Notes: generated from the letters alone by a model not told the origin. Counted from the stretch's first letter, positions 48,961-60,960 are shown. The stretch: 64,000 nucleotides of DNA from Prorocentrum cordatum (GCA_963575745.1 CAUYUJ010010380.1:63501-127500); one strand, 5' to 3'. Numbers and translations: made by a program.

Positions 48961-51259
48961 GTCGCCCCCTGGCCTGTCCGAGAGCATCAAGTCTTCAGAC
49001 TTGCGGGCCACCTCGCTGAACTGAGACGGGCGGACGTCCGCGAGCGGCACCGGAAGCGACTGGCCGCCGGGCAGCGATGCCCTCGAGCGGTTGCACGGCG
49101 CGACTGCGTTGCCGTCGCCGCGATAATCAAGTCGATGCCCGAGAAGCTCTCGCGAAGCTTCCTCGGGCGCAGGCGCAGGCGTCGAAGCGGTGGCCGAGGA
49201 GATCGCCCGAAGGATTTGCCTGGGCGCCGCCGCCTGCGCATCGTTGACGGCGATGTCAGGCGTCGCCTCGCAGCCGCGCAGGGCACTCAGCGCCTCCGCG
49301 GCCGAGTTGGGGCCCTTCCAAACAGCCGCGCGGCGCCAGGCGCGCCGAGCTGCAACGCGCGACCGCCCAGCCCGGGCGGGGCAGCCCGCGGGGCTGGCGG
49401 CGTGGGAAAACATCGCCTGGACGAGGCCGGCGGGTCTTGCTCCGGTCTCGGCGAGGTCGAGCGAAGTCATGGCGAGTCCCGCAGGCGCGCCAGCAGGTCC
49501 GGCGGTCACCATTAGAGGGCCGGGGTCCGCCGCGGACCATATCGCCCCCAGCCCCGCGTCTCTTCTTTTTGATGTATTGGCGGAGATGTCCTTTCTGGAC
49601 CTTCCGCCTGTCTTCGCTTCTCGCGTTTTGCTCTTTTTTTCCCCTTTTCGATGGCGGCCTGATTGCCCATCTCGCTGACCGCGGGCTGCCGCAGCGATGG
49701 GGCCGCGCCAGCGCCGCACTCGCGCTCCTCGACGCCTGCGCGCGCTGGGGCAAGGAGGGCAACTCGACCGAGATCAACGCGACCTGCCCCGCGGACGGAG
49801 GCACGACGGACATCTTAGGCAACGGCGCGAGGGAGAGCCTCGTCAGCGGGGCGACCGTCTCGGGCAGCCCCCCCCCCCGCCGACGGGCACCTCGGGCATG
49901 GGTCCCGCCCCGCCTGGCGACGACGGCTCGAACGGCGACGAGATCCCAGGCGCGGTTGTCATCGGCCATCGGTTCGTGGTCTCGTTCTTCGCGGGCGCGG
50001 GCGCGACGGAGGCTGCGGCCGCGCAGGGCCCCCTTAGCCGCCCAGTCAGGCGCGTCGGAGGTTTCATATTGGACGTTCGTCATCGGTGGCCGCATCTCGC
50101 TTGGAGTCGTGCCGGTGCCGTCCTGCGCGACAGTCTGCGCGTGGCTCATGGAGCTCACTCAGCGCGCGCGCTCGCCCACCCTCGCCCCGCATGGCAGGGT
50201 CAGCGCCGCGCGCTGCCGCCGAGGCCAGCGCGCGACCCCGGTGACCACGGCGGACCAGATCAACAAGGACCCGCAGCAGGCGCAGCTACCTGGCCCCCAG
50301 CTGGCGAAGTAGCCACCGACAAACTTCCACCGCGACCGAGACGGCCCTCCGCAGCGGCAGCCCGCGCCACGCGGTCTTCTCGGTCGACGGCCAGATCGCC
50401 TGCGTCGCGCTCAAGTAAGGCGGCGCGAGGACCAACGCGCGCGGCCTGATCATGGACTACAACGGCGTCTACGGAGCTACTTCGCGGCGGCTGGGGATGG
50501 GCCTGGAGCGGGCGGCCGTCGAGAGGCCCCGCCTCTGCCGCAAGGCGGGCCCCGGCCGACTGGGCGACGCAACCGCTTCCGCTGATCACGGACTCCAGGG
50601 GCCCGGGGCGCCGGGTCAGGCGGACAGCGCGGGGGGAGATCTGGCTCGCCGTCGGCGCCGCCATCGAGGATCCCCCCATGGCCCAGGACGGCGCAGCCAT
50701 CGCGCGGGTCGCGAGGCTCATCGCGGGCGACACCGGGGCACGCCTCGCCGGCCCCCTGGGCCGCCTCGGATTGGGAGGCCGGCGCCGCCGCCTGCCTCGA
50801 CCGCGACGCGCAGGCCACAGAGGAGGCGCGCGCGAGTGGCTCGCACGCCGGAGGCAAGGGCTATTTCCAGGTCGCCCACCGCCGGCCACCGAGGACAACG
50901 GGAGCGCCAGCGCCCCCCCCCCCCAGGAAAGAAGGAGACCACGCAGAGCCGATGGCTCCCGGCCCCGCTGAGCTCCTGGGCTCCTACCCGGCGGGCGAAG
51001 GCATCGACGCGCGCGGGGCTCGCCTGGCAGGGCGCGGGGCCCTTGCCCGCCGAGCCCTACGCCCTCCGCGCGGCGGGGGCGTCGACCCTCCCCGAGGTCG
51101 CCAAGCCCCCGCGCAAGCAGACGGCGCGCCAGCTGGACCTCGTCTCCATCTCGGCGCCGGACCACCTCGCCGAGCTGAAGCCCGACGCCCGCGTGATCGC
51201 CGAGGCCCAGGAGTGGGCGCGCAAGACAGCGACGGGGAAGCCTGGTCCAAGAGGCCGCG

Positions 51260-51930
51260 GTGGCGCACGCGCAGGGGCACCGCCCCGCTGCTCGAGGGCG
51301 ACTCCAGCAGGCGGGCGGCCGAGGACGAAGACGAGCTCCTGCGCTTCATCGGCTACCTGGGCTGTCTTGGCAAGGGCAGCGGGGCCATCCTCAGCGCCCT
51401 CATCGCCCTTCAAGGGGGCCGCGCGCGGGCGGGCGGCGGCGGCCCTCTCGGCGGGAAGAGCGCATCAGGGCCCTGAAGGAGGGGCGCAAGCTCGGCGTCG
51501 CATCCCGCGCGACGCAGTGGCTGAAGCGGGAGCGCGCTCCCGCCCCGCCAGGGCGCACCACCGAGCCGAGGCGGAGGCGCGCCCAGTAGAGGCGTCGGAG
51601 GTCCTCCGCGCCCGTGCGCCCGAACGCTTCCACGAGGGCGCGGAGGGCCGCCGCCCGCTGTTCCGCTGGGCGGACGGCCGCGCGGTCAAGCGGGAGCAGC
51701 TCCAGGCCGCCCTGCAGCGCGCGGCAGCAGCCGAGGGCCTGCCGCCGCGGGGTTCAAGAGCCCCCCATGTCCGCGGCGGAGGCGCGTCGGCGGTGTGGCG
51801 CGCGCTCGGCGACGCCGAGGCAGTGAAGAGGTGCGGCCATTGGAGCTCCGATGCTTTCCGCGGCTGCCTCTACGATTCCCAAGGAGCAGTCGCGCGGAGT
51901 GGCGGCAGCGATGGCGAAGGACGCGGCCGC
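51260..51930 (+). pseudogene. Tyrosine recombinase remnant, + strand
   Basis: Coding-like sequence spread over at least two frames: DEDELLRFIGYLGCLGKGSG and ILSALIALQ, then RALKEGRKLGVASRATQWLK, and FRWADGRAVKREQLQAAL, PPRGSRAPHVRGGGASAVWR, ALGDAEAVKRCGHWSSDAF, LYDSQ. The HVR of PHVRGGGAS, the His-Trp of CGHWSSDAF and the Tyr of LYDSQ correspond to catalytic positions. An upstream segment in another frame (about 51050-51240, AELKPDARVIAEAQEWARK) may be its N-terminus. It belongs to the YR class but lacks any visible RT next to it. Confidence 0.68.
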
Positions 51931-52048
51931 GCTCCATGCGGTCTGAACAGCACCGCGGGCCCCTTGCAGCTGACCGTCGCGCGTGAGCTCGGCGTCCTCT
52001 CCTGGCGCGGCTGCTTTTGGTGCTGGGCTGGCATCTTACCTCGGGGAG

Positions 52049-52190
52049 GTCGTTGGCTTCAGTATCAGATTAACGGCCCCGCGCGCAGGGGTTTTGTTTT
52101 GCTTCAGTATCTCAGATGAAAGGCCCCGCGTGCAGGGGCTTCGTTGTGCTTCAATTCGGATGGGCGGCACCGCGCGCGGGGTTTTGCCGG
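52049..52190 (+). repeat. Tandem repeat, three ~48-bp units with GC-rich hairpin
   Basis: Units start CTTCAGTATCAG, CTTCAGTATCTCAG and CTTCAATTCGG, and each contains a GGCCCCGCGCGCAGGGG-like palindrome. It follows the recombinase remnant. Confidence 0.75.
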
Positions 52191-52356
52191 GCGCCCCTGG
52201 CCATTTCAACAGCCACTTCATCGACCGATGGGGACCGTCGGTATCTGCGCGGTTGATTGGGCATGTGTTCGCGTTCCTCTTGCCATGGATCTCAGTTCCC
52301 GTGGGGATTGGCAATTTCCCCAATCAAAGCTTGCCTCTGTATGCGGTCCTAGCGGA

Positions 52357-52740
52357 TTAAAGGGTTAGGTGAGGTGCGTCGCCGATTTCGGTGTCCGGGC
52401 TTGGGTGCCCGGGTGCCCGGCGGTGCCCGGGCGGCCGGTGAGGTGCGTGGCCGATTTCGGTGGCCGAGCCCGGGGGGCCGGGTGCCCGGGGGTGCCCGGG
52501 TGCCCGGGGGTGCCGTATAGCCCCATAGCCATGTAGCCGTATAGCTTTATATCCTCATGGCCCTAGGAGCCTTCAATCCCTATAGCCCCATAGCCTATAT
52601 AGCTCTATAGCCCCATTGCCCTATAGCCCTATGAACCTATAGGTCACACTCCTATAGCTCTATAGCCCTTTAGCCCTACAGCCCGATAGCCCGATAACCC
52701 CATGGCCCTATAGCCCGATAGCCCTATAGCCCGATAAGGG
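52357..52740 (+). repeat. Minisatellites GGGTGCCC and TATAGCCC
   Basis: 52370-52510 is made of GGTGAGGTGCG...GATTTCGGTG units and GGGTGCCC octamers. 52510-52740 is made of 8- to 9-base units CCCTATAG / CCCGATAG. The latter is not the dinoflagellate-type TTTAGGG telomere repeat. Confidence 0.88.
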
Positions 52741-52797
52741 AGCAGTTGGAAGATTCAAAAAATATGATTGTTTTTTTTATCCGGTGTCATTTGTTTC

Positions 52798-53393
52798 TTC
52801 GCGTTTGACGGCGTGGCGGACAGGCCCGCTGGGGCAGCGGGCGAGTTCGCCGCGCCTCATGCTGCAACATGCGCCGCGATGAGAGAATGCGCGGGCGAGG
52901 GCCCCCCCCCTCTCCCCCCCCCCCCCCCCCTCTCGGTCGAGGATTGCGCCGCCCCCGCCTCGGCCCATCGGCGCGCTCTTATCTTTAGCGAGGTGTGGTA
53001 GCAGCGATAACGCGCAGGTTTGCGCGTGCACGGAACCGCTGGTCCTCGGGGCCGGGGTGGAACGAGCGTCTCGCCGCCCCTTTCTGCCTGCTCTCAGCGC
53101 CCGCCCTGGGGCCACAAGGGCCCCCCCGCCCTGGGCCACCTCGCGAGGCTTTGGGGCGGCCATGGCGCCGCCCGCCTGCCCGGCCATTCACTCGCTTGGC
53201 GGGCGGACAGGCTCGCCGGCGTAGCGGGCGAGATCGCTGCGCCTCATGCTGCAGCGTGTGCCGTGATGATCGGATGCTTGGGCGAGGGCTCCGCTCTCCT
53301 TTCCCTTTCCTTCCCATCTCGGTCGAGGCTTGCGCCGCCCCCGCCCCGGCCCTCGGCGCCCCCTCATCTTTGGCGAGTTTGCGCGGTAGCGAA
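52798..53393 (+). repeat. Diverged ~200-bp direct repeat
   Basis: 52798-52998 and 53191-53393 share GCGGACAGGC, GCGCCTCATGCTGCA, GGGCGAGGGC, TCTCGGTCGAGG and TTGCGCCGCCCCCGCC in the same order. The first copy contains a poly-C tract at about 52908-52931. No gene is recognised. Confidence 0.75.
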
Positions 53394-53629
53394 AACGACG
53401 AGGAGGGCGATGCGAGGGGCGAGGCCGACGGGGGGTGGCCGAGGGGGCGGGGGGCGGGGGAGGGGGGGGCGGCGGCGCCCCTCGAAGCGAAGGAGAGGGA
53501 AAAACTATCTCGCCCAGAAGCTCGGGAATGAGATCTGCGAGCGCAGCGACGCGCGGACTGCGCAGCTTGACGCGACGGCCGTCGCCGACCATCGGAGAAA
53601 CACGCGCAGGCTGCCGGGGCTGGCCGCAG

Positions 53630-54232
53630 GCAAGGACAGCGGCTACAACGACAACGACAGCGACGAGGGCAGCGGCTACGACGACGGCGGCATGGGCCGG
53701 CGGCTGCGACGATAGTGGCAAGGGCAGCGGCCACGACGACGACAGCGGCAATGGCGACAAGACCTACTGCGACGACAACGGCGGTGGCATGGGCGGCAAG
53801 GGCAGCGAGGCCATGCGACGATGGCGACGGCATGGGCAGCCAGAGCTACTGCGACGACATCCGCAGCTACTACGACGACAGCGGCGACAAAGCAGCGGCC
53901 GCCGGGGCAACTGCGACGACAGCGGCGACGGCACGTGCAGCGACCATAAGGGCTACGGCGACGACAGGGGCGACGGCAAGAACAAGGCGGGCAGAGACAG
54001 GAGCACGACAAGCAACGACTCGAGCGAGACAGCGGGCGGCTGCGACGACGCCGGCGGCGAAAAGAGCGAGACTGGCGACGACGAGAGCAATTGCGGCAAC
54101 GATCAGAGCAGGACGGCGGGCGACTGCGACTGCATCGACAAAAGCAAGACGGGCGACGCCTGCGACTCGAACAGCGACGTCGGCGAGAAGCACCAGGGCG
54201 ACTCTTCGAATTGCAGCTCGAAGTCGCATTGA
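53630..54232 (+). repeat. GAC/AGC/GGC-rich degenerate triplet tract
   Basis: About 600 bases of imperfect GACGACAGCGGC-type repeats. One + frame stays open and encodes Asp/Gly/Ser/Lys-rich sequence (CDDSGKGSGHDDDSGNGDK); other frames give Thr/Ala- or Arg-rich sequence. Treated as low-complexity DNA. Confidence 0.7.
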
Positions 54233-57200
54233 GGCGCACCCGCCGCACCTTCTTCCGCTTTCTTATTGGAAAGAGAAAGATGGGGGCAGAGGGCCGGGGG
54301 AGAAGGGGAAGGCTCGCGCGCGCGCCAGGGGGCAGACGCCGAGGGCCCTCGCGCTGAGGCGAACCATCGTCAGAGCCAGAATGAGCGACAGGCGAACCTT
54401 CGCTATCATCGTCGGCAGTCATCTCGCACTGGTTGTCCCCATCGACGTCACAGCACTGATCTCGAAAAGTTTGAACTGCTTGTTCTATGTAGGCTGGCTC
54501 CCAATCGTGCGCTTTGGACTGCGACCTTTTCGTCTCGCCATCTTCGCCGCGCGTGGCCACGCGCGAAGTCGCGCGACGCTTGTCGCAGCAGACGCCCTTG
54601 ACGCTCGTCGTGGACTTTCTCCGCTTCTCACATCCGTGAGCTTCGGTCGATGCAGCCTTCGCTGCAACGCGCAGGTGATCCATGACGGCTGGCGTGCACT
54701 CGATCCACGCCTTCTTGCGCGACGTGAGGTAGACAGAATCCGCGACGCGATGGTATCTCGCGTCAAGTGCGCGTCGCCGTCCACGCACTCCACCGTCTCG
54801 GGCATCGAACTTACGCCGATAGTACATTGGAGAGATCCTGGGCCGATCTGCATCGTCCTGAAGGAGAGGATAGGTTTCCTTCAATGCGCCCAGATCGCGT
54901 CGTCACATTCCACGCGGTATTCCCGAACCTTCAGCAGGCCGCAGAAGAACGCGTCATGCGCTAATGGCGCAGTTGACTTCGATGGGTTGTGGGCCCCAAT
55001 GAACTGCCGCTGCATGCAGTCGCTCTTCGACAGTTCCATGAGCATCGACCCCGCCGAATGGAGAATCTCCCAGGGGGCCCATGGCTCCATCAGGCCGCGC
55101 CCTTGATATCAGCGCGCGCCATCACAGACGCGCGCGTGATCCGGGCACGATTGCGTCGGCGCTCGGGCGCAAAATCTGCGGACGAGGCAACGTTTGCCGA
55201 CGGCAATGACATGGGGGGTCACGGCCCAGACAACATTTTCCGAAATGGGACGGGGGGGGGGCGACGATTGGGGCGCCATTGTTCCAGAGCCCGATCAACG
55301 CGCAGAGTCAAGTATACCATGGATAGAGCGCACAGACGCATGCAAAACTGCAACCTAGCCTTTTCTGCCGCGGGCGCGGCGCGCGCATCCTGGGCGTTGC
55401 GCTTTAGCAGCGGCGTCGTCGGCGGCGCGCTCGGCACGTCGCACTTCTTGGCGGCGACCTTGCTGGTCAGCGCGCGCACGGGCGCAGACGGTGCCCGTCT
55501 GGATTTGAGGGTCTTGATTATCATTTTCGGGGTGCACCTCGCCTGGTCCGAATCCGAAGCGAGCCAAAAGGGAGTGCGGATGCTCGCTGGAGTCAGCTTC
55601 AGCCCCCCGGCGCCAGTCGCCGAGCTCGATTCTGCCTCGGGCAACTTGATGCCACCATCTGGGACAACACAAGACTAATTGATATTATTTTGGGGCCCTT
55701 ATGCGACTTGACAAACGCGCACCCGTTCTGCATGGCATCGCCTGCCTTCTTCGCGGGGATGGACGTAGTGAGGGGCGCAAGGACTATCTGCTCCTCCACA
55801 GACTCACGGGCGGCCATGGATGACCGATGTCTCATTGGCGACGTCGCTCCTTGCAGGCGCGTCAAGCACTCCACCTGCTGGGCGAACGCGTCGCCAAGTG
55901 CGATCTCCAGTTTCACATCCTCGACTCCCCGCTGCCGTTCCACGTTCTTCAGGGCGTCGCAATGGGCAAACTTTTCGACGGCCCCCCGAGGGCCGCGACG
56001 CAGTCGCGAGCGGGGCGGTTCCGGGAAACGCGCATGGCAAGGAGAGCGGGGAAGGGGGGGGGATGGGGCAGCGAAGAGAGCGATATAAAACGGGAGAAGG
56101 GCAGAAAGAGAAAGGGAGAGAGAGATAGAAAGAAAGAGAGAGAGAGAGAGAGAGAGAAAAAAAAAATAGACAGGGGGGACAAAAAGGTGAGAGAGAGAGA
56201 GAGGGATTGAGGGTCGTTCGCGCGATCGGCAGGCCAAAAAGCAAATCGGTTTGATCGCGCAACGGGCTCGCAAGTTGCACGGTCCTTCTTCAAAGTGCAC
56301 AACGTGCATTTGCCTTTCAAGAAGTCGCCATTGGGCACCTAAGCTACTTCATTGGCGCCCGCTTGCATTTTCACGCCCCCTATCGGGTTCCAACGAACTC
56401 GGACGCGACATCGGCGTCCTTCGCCAAGCAGACCTTGACACCTGGCTCGAAGCTTTTGTCTGCCAGGCACCGTGCTTGATTCGCCCGCTTGCCTGGTGCG
56501 CTGAATTCCTTCGCTCGCGGGCTAGCCGCTGCGCTGACCTCGTTGCTTTTGCGGTCGCCGGCCTTGCCCCCCCTCTTCGCCCCGCGGGCTCGGCGCTGGC
56601 TTGCCCGCGCGCGTTGCTAAGAATCGATTGCCGATCTCATTACTCGTCTTGAATGCGCCCAATGTCGGGCTGGCATCAAACTAAATGGGCAACCCGAGCG
56701 CCGGTCAGCCCCGCGGCGGTGCCCCGTGCGAGCGCGTCTGGCGTCGCGCCGTCCATCGCTGCGATCTCTCGCACCCTCGGCGGGAATTCGTTTGCAATTC
56801 GAGCAATAGAAGCGTTTCTTTCGCCCGACAGCGCAGACCCGCCAGTTGGTCGCAAGAATAATTGCTGGCCGCCCCTGGCGCGCAAACCTTGCGCGCGCGC
56901 CATAGCTGTCGCGCGGGTGGATCCAGGCGTCGCCGCAGCCCCCTTCTGTCTCGTTCTGCACTTTGGCGATGCTCTTCGCCATGGTGCCCGCGACCGCGCG
57001 TTGAGTGGTTAGCGTGCGTGGGAAGTCCCGCAGCTCGTTGGTGAATATTGAGCCCGCGAAACCGCCCGGCAGCTCTTTCGCGAACGTTGCTCGCCCGTCG
57101 ACCTCCCTAGGGAAAAGTGAACCCTCGCGAGTCGCCTCGCGAATGACCCTCTCCCAGTCGGGTGGCTATCCCTGGATGCCGAGGAGGTTCGCAATGGCTG

Positions 57201-58150
57201 CGATCTTGAACGCCATGTCCAGGCGACTCTCGCACCAATGCAGTCTGCTGCCCAGGATTGCCATCTCATTGTGTTAAGTTGCTTACCCGCAGGAAGTGCC
57301 GCGCGAACTCATGCCGAAACACTTTCCATTCAATGCTCTCATCGACGGCCCTCGCGTACTCTGGCTGTGCTTCGCGCGGCCTCTTCACGGGCAGCTTGCC
57401 GTCCAGCGAGAACATGTAGAGTCGTTATGGATGGACCTCAGGGGCTTCTGCGTGGAAGCACCTCAATCCAATGCTTGCGCGGCCACATGTGCAGCTTGCG
57501 AACACGGCCTCGCAATCATAGACGGGTAACTGGCTCGTTATGATAGAGCACTTTGGCATTCGGGTTTTCGGGCGCGCCGACGGGGGGCTCCATGCGCGCG
57601 GAGTTTATAAGGGCTGAGTTGTTGGACCCACTCTGAAGATTTAACGAGCAAGGCCAACGCACCGCTGGGTACCACACCGTCACCGTGCCGATTTTCTGTG
57701 CACGCGAACATGCATGCGTTACGTATCTTCCCCAGAATAAGAAATTCAACGTCGTCGCGCTTGACTATGTTACACACGCCTTCAAAACAATACGACCACA
57801 TGGCAATTGGTTGTTCGACTGCCTCTTTGTTTGCGCTCATCTTATTCATTACTTGTTGAATCGTCGGTTGTCGCTTGGCGTTCGCTACGCAGTGCGAGAA
57901 AACAACGCACGCTCTTTGAGCCCAAACTACGGCGCATGTGCATATTATTCGACCAACCTTTATGATGTCAACATGCGCCACTGTATCGCTTTCGCGGTCG
58001 CCTCGTTTGGAAGCGCGGGAAGTTGGATTGGGCTGCGTGTCGTGCAAATGGAGCGGCCGTAGCCCTGAATGGAGACATCGCGAAGCATCGAAGCAGTACT
58101 GTGCCCTTCCGAGCGCAACGCATCCGCAAAGCAACAGCGCGCCCATGTTT
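54230..58150 (-). pseudogene. Unassigned - strand coding-like region with in-frame TAG/TAA
   Basis: Several stretches read as protein on the - strand. 57264-56617: MAILGSRLHWCESRLDMAFK, TAG at 57168, then PPDWERVIREATREG, ATFAKELPGGFAGSIFTNEL and RKKRFYCSNCKRIP. 56560-56230: ADKSFEPGVKVCLAKDADVA, TAG, TAG, FLKGKCTLCTLKKDRATCE. 55990-55690: DVKLEIALGDAFAQQVECLT. 55650-55350: RTPFWLASDSDQARCTPKMI. 54884-54300: PRISPMYYRRKFDARDGG. The Cys pairs (YCSNC, KCTLC) suggest zinc binding. Interruptions are mostly single stop codons in an otherwise continuous frame, as expected of decay. A (GA)n run at 56090-56200 splits the region. I do not recognise the protein. Confidence 0.35.
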
Positions 58151-58248
58151 CCAACATATTGCGTAAAAGGCGAGCGTACGAGGGCACAGCTGAACCCTGA
58201 GTTATATTAGTTCACAAAGGAACAGCTATCGTTTACAGCAAGCGTCTA

Positions 58249-58325
58249 ACATTGTCAGTGCTTGCACGTGGTTGTCGGTCGCCGTCGTTCCGACGCCAAC
58301 TGTTGCTCTGTAGTATCTCGGTGAT
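58249..58325 (+). repeat. Left 77-bp terminal repeat (A1?)
   Basis: Shares TGCTTGCACGTGGTTGTCGG, GCCGTCGTTC and CGGTGAT with 63888-63964; about ten differences, clustered in the middle and at the start. Confidence 0.85.
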
Positions 58326-58667
58326 CAGGGGCCCCGCGCCAGGGCCGCGCGGCGTCGCACGTTCCGCATGAGGGGCCGCGCCCGCCAACGACCCCCCCCC
58401 CCCCCCCCCCCCCCAGCGTTCTACATCGCAGCGGTGCGGCGGGGGGATCCGCAGCCGCCTCCGCCGCCGCTGCCGCCGCTCCCGCCGGGTGCAGCAGCGG
58501 CGACTGCGCGCCGGGCGGGAGTTTCGCAGGCGCAGCCGCTACCGCCGCGCCAGCCGCCCCCCGCGAGAGCAGCACGCGCCCCCTGCGAGCGCAGCCGCAG
58601 CCGCAGCCGCGGCCGCCATAGCTCGCCGCAGCCCGAGGGCAGCGGCTAGCCACATAATGACTCGGAC

Positions 58668-59057
58668 GTGGAATGGGCGAACCCAGCAGCGGGGGCCGCG
58701 GAGGGCCAGGGGCCGCCGCCGCGGTCTGTCGGCGACGTCGTCACCCGCAGCGCCGAATTCGAGGTCGTCTTCGAGACGGCCCTCAAGGCGTCGCGCGCGG
58801 CGATGGTCGCTTGGATCGCCTTCGAGCAGGCCATGGTCGAGGAGGGCGCGCCGCCGCCAGCGGTGCGCGGCGCCGCCAAGGCCTGCGTCGAGCACGAGCG
58901 GAGCTGGCGCGCGGCCTTCGAGGCGTGGCAGGCGGAACAACAGCAGCCGGACTCTGCGGACAACAGCGCGCCAGCAGCGATGTGTGGAGGCTGCTGGGAT
59001 CGGGCCTGTGAGGATACGCCCCCTGGCGGGAGGTCGCATGCCGGAGACGGAGGATGA
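58668..59057 (+). CDS. Gag-like helical segment
   Basis: About 129 codons; SVGDVVTRSAEFEVVFETAL, KASRAAMVAWIAFEQAMVEE and CVEHERSWRAAFEAWQAEQQ form amphipathic, Ala/Glu-rich helices that may pack as a coiled coil. It ends with a Cys pair (CGGCW). Its position 340 bases inside the left repeat and upstream of RT suggests Gag. Sequence after it (59067-59780) changes frame but keeps helical character (ADQFMLVKRDVDLRALLALF). No motif proves the assignment. Confidence 0.45.
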   Translation: MEWANPAAGAAEGQGPPPRSVGDVVTRSAEFEVVFETALKASRAAMVAWIAFEQAMVEEGAPPPAVRGAAKACVEHERSWRAAFEAWQAEQQQPDSADNSAPAAMCGGCWDRACEDTPPGGRSHAGDGG

Positions 59058-59779
59058 GCGCCACTGATGATCGGACCAATCAGCGCGGTGGACTGCAGGG
59101 ACTCGACGACTCGCCTGGCGGCCCGATGCGCTGCCTGGCCTCGCACGGAGTCGCCGCTCCATCTGCCGTGCGCCGCGGGCGCCCCTCCCGCGTTCGGTCG
59201 AGCCGGCGACGATGGCACTGCAGGACGAGCGCGAGAGGTTCGACCAGGGCTGGAACGCGGGAGCGGGGCAGATTCCTGCACAGTCGGCGCTCTTTGGCGG
59301 CGGCCCTCGCCGCCAAGCCCGTCGCTGGGCGGGATGGCGAGACATCTTGGCGGGATGGCTGCTCGCGCGGACCAGTTCATGCTTGTCAAGCGCGACGTTG
59401 ATCTTCGCGCGTTGCTGGCGCTTTTCGGCCCGCAGGACGAGCGGCGCCAGGCGCGCCGGGAGCCGGCCGTCGCGATGGATGCCCGCAAGGCGCGGGGGGA
59501 GAGGCAGCAGCACCCCTTGCGGCCCTTCAAGAGCGCGGGCCGAGGGGGCGGCTGCAAGGCCAGCGGGGGCCAGAAACCCGCAGGGGCCTCATGGCGCGCA
59601 GAGGGCTTTGGGGCCGGCAGATGGACGCGCCGGCCCCCCTGGCGAGGAGGCCCCACTACGCTCCGGTCGCGGGCTCGCAGGTACCGAGAACTGCACCGCG
59701 CGACCTCTTTCCTTTTCCGAAGCTCGATGAGGCCCTGGCCGTTCGCGAGGGCTTGTCGCGCCCCGTTCAGCAAAGGCTG

Positions 59780-60960
59780 AAGTAGCGTCGCGCCAAGGGC
59801 CACCAGCATGCAGACGCCATGAACGACTCCCTCAACTGGCTCTACGGGGGGGGGCGGTCTGGCCAGGCCTGGCGTTTCCACCAGCGCTGCGCAGCGTGAA
59901 GCCCGGCGCGTTCTGCTTCTACACGCGGGTGCTGATGATGGTCGTCCCGCTGCCGACTCGCGAGAAGCCGCCCGCGTGCTTCTCCGTTCTGACCTCGGCT
60001 ACGAGGGTGGCGAGGTGCCTGGCGTTGTTTCGCCTTGCGTGCACGAGCTGATGGGGATCCCAGAGTCGACGGAATGGCCCCCGATCGCGGAGCAGCTGCT
60101 GGATCCCGAGGGCGCCGCTTGCCTCGGGGAGTTCGGCGCGACCATGATGCTCGACGATGACGAGTTCGGCAGCGCGTGCGAGGCCAACGCTCCCAGGAAG
60201 CCGCGCATGGACACGGTTCTCGAGCGCCCCCCCACCAAGCACGCCACCTTCCTCCGCTCGCTGGCCGCAAGCGGGATGCTGACATGGACTATGTCGCCCA
60301 GGGACCGCATGTCTCCGTTCTTTGTCAAGAAGAAGGCAGCGCCCTCAGGATCGATTGGGATTGAAGTGGGATGAACACTCGTTTCAGGGTTCCTCCTGCC
60401 ATGGGATTGGCCAGCGGATCACGGTGGGCCGACGTTTCGGCTCCTGCAGATGCTGAGCTGCACGCGGCACAAGCGGACACTTCGAACTTCTTCTACTTCC
60501 AGGGGGCCCCCCACGCCCTTGGTCGCGGACTTCGCAGAGCTGCCGGGCTGCAGTAGGCTGCCGCCCCCTGGCTCGGTGATCTCGCCTTGCCTGAAGGTCG
60601 CGCCGATGGGCTGGAATTTGGCGACGTGGATCGCGCGGCGGGCGGTCTACCAGCAGATTCTGGAGTCCAAGGCCATCGAGCCCGAGAGGGTGATCACTGA
60701 TGACATCCCCGAGCTGGTGCCAGGCTGGGCGCCACTGCTGCCCTACGCCGGTAACACCAACGCGTTAGCCTTGGATCCGAGCACCGCGGGTGGCAGCTGT
60801 TGGCGGCCTCGGGCCGCCGGCTTCAGGGCCTCCCGCGGGCCAGCGGGCGCGAGTTGGAGCGGCTCGTGGGTCGCTGCATCCATTTCTTTCTTTTGAGAAG
60901 AGAGTTCTTGTCCATGTTCCCTTTCGTCTGTTCCTTCATCCGTGCCCATCAACCGTGGCG
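59780..60960 (+). pseudogene. RT remnant, catalytic box YAGN
   Basis: Fingers: MDTVLERPPTKHATFLRSLA, then RMSPFFVKKK, a frame change, ALRIDWD, stop, NTRFRVPPAM. Palm: KVAPMGWNLATWIARRAVYQ and LLPYAGNTNALALD; the second is the YxDN/YxDD box with Gly in place of the catalytic Asp. Thumb: ELERLVGRCIHFFLLRREFL. The order matches DIRS-type RT. Two or more indels and the Asp-to-Gly change make it inactive. Confidence 0.72.

Larger units (their letters stand above)
47797..50158 (-). mobile_element. Decayed YR retroelement (Gag?, RT, YR)
   Basis: On the - strand, a possible Gag start at 50158 (MSHAQTVAQDGTGTTPSEM) is followed by RT fingers ending near 48742, an RT palm at 48660-48540, and a YR C-terminal domain near 48190-48020. 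The order Gag-RT-YR with direct repeats behind it matches the element at 27455-33843, but here every domain is damaged. Confidence 0.7.

Noticed and set aside
52510-52740. Interstitial telomere repeat
   Set aside because: The CCCTATAG/CCCGATAG unit does not match the TTTAGGG-type repeat expected in dinoflagellates.
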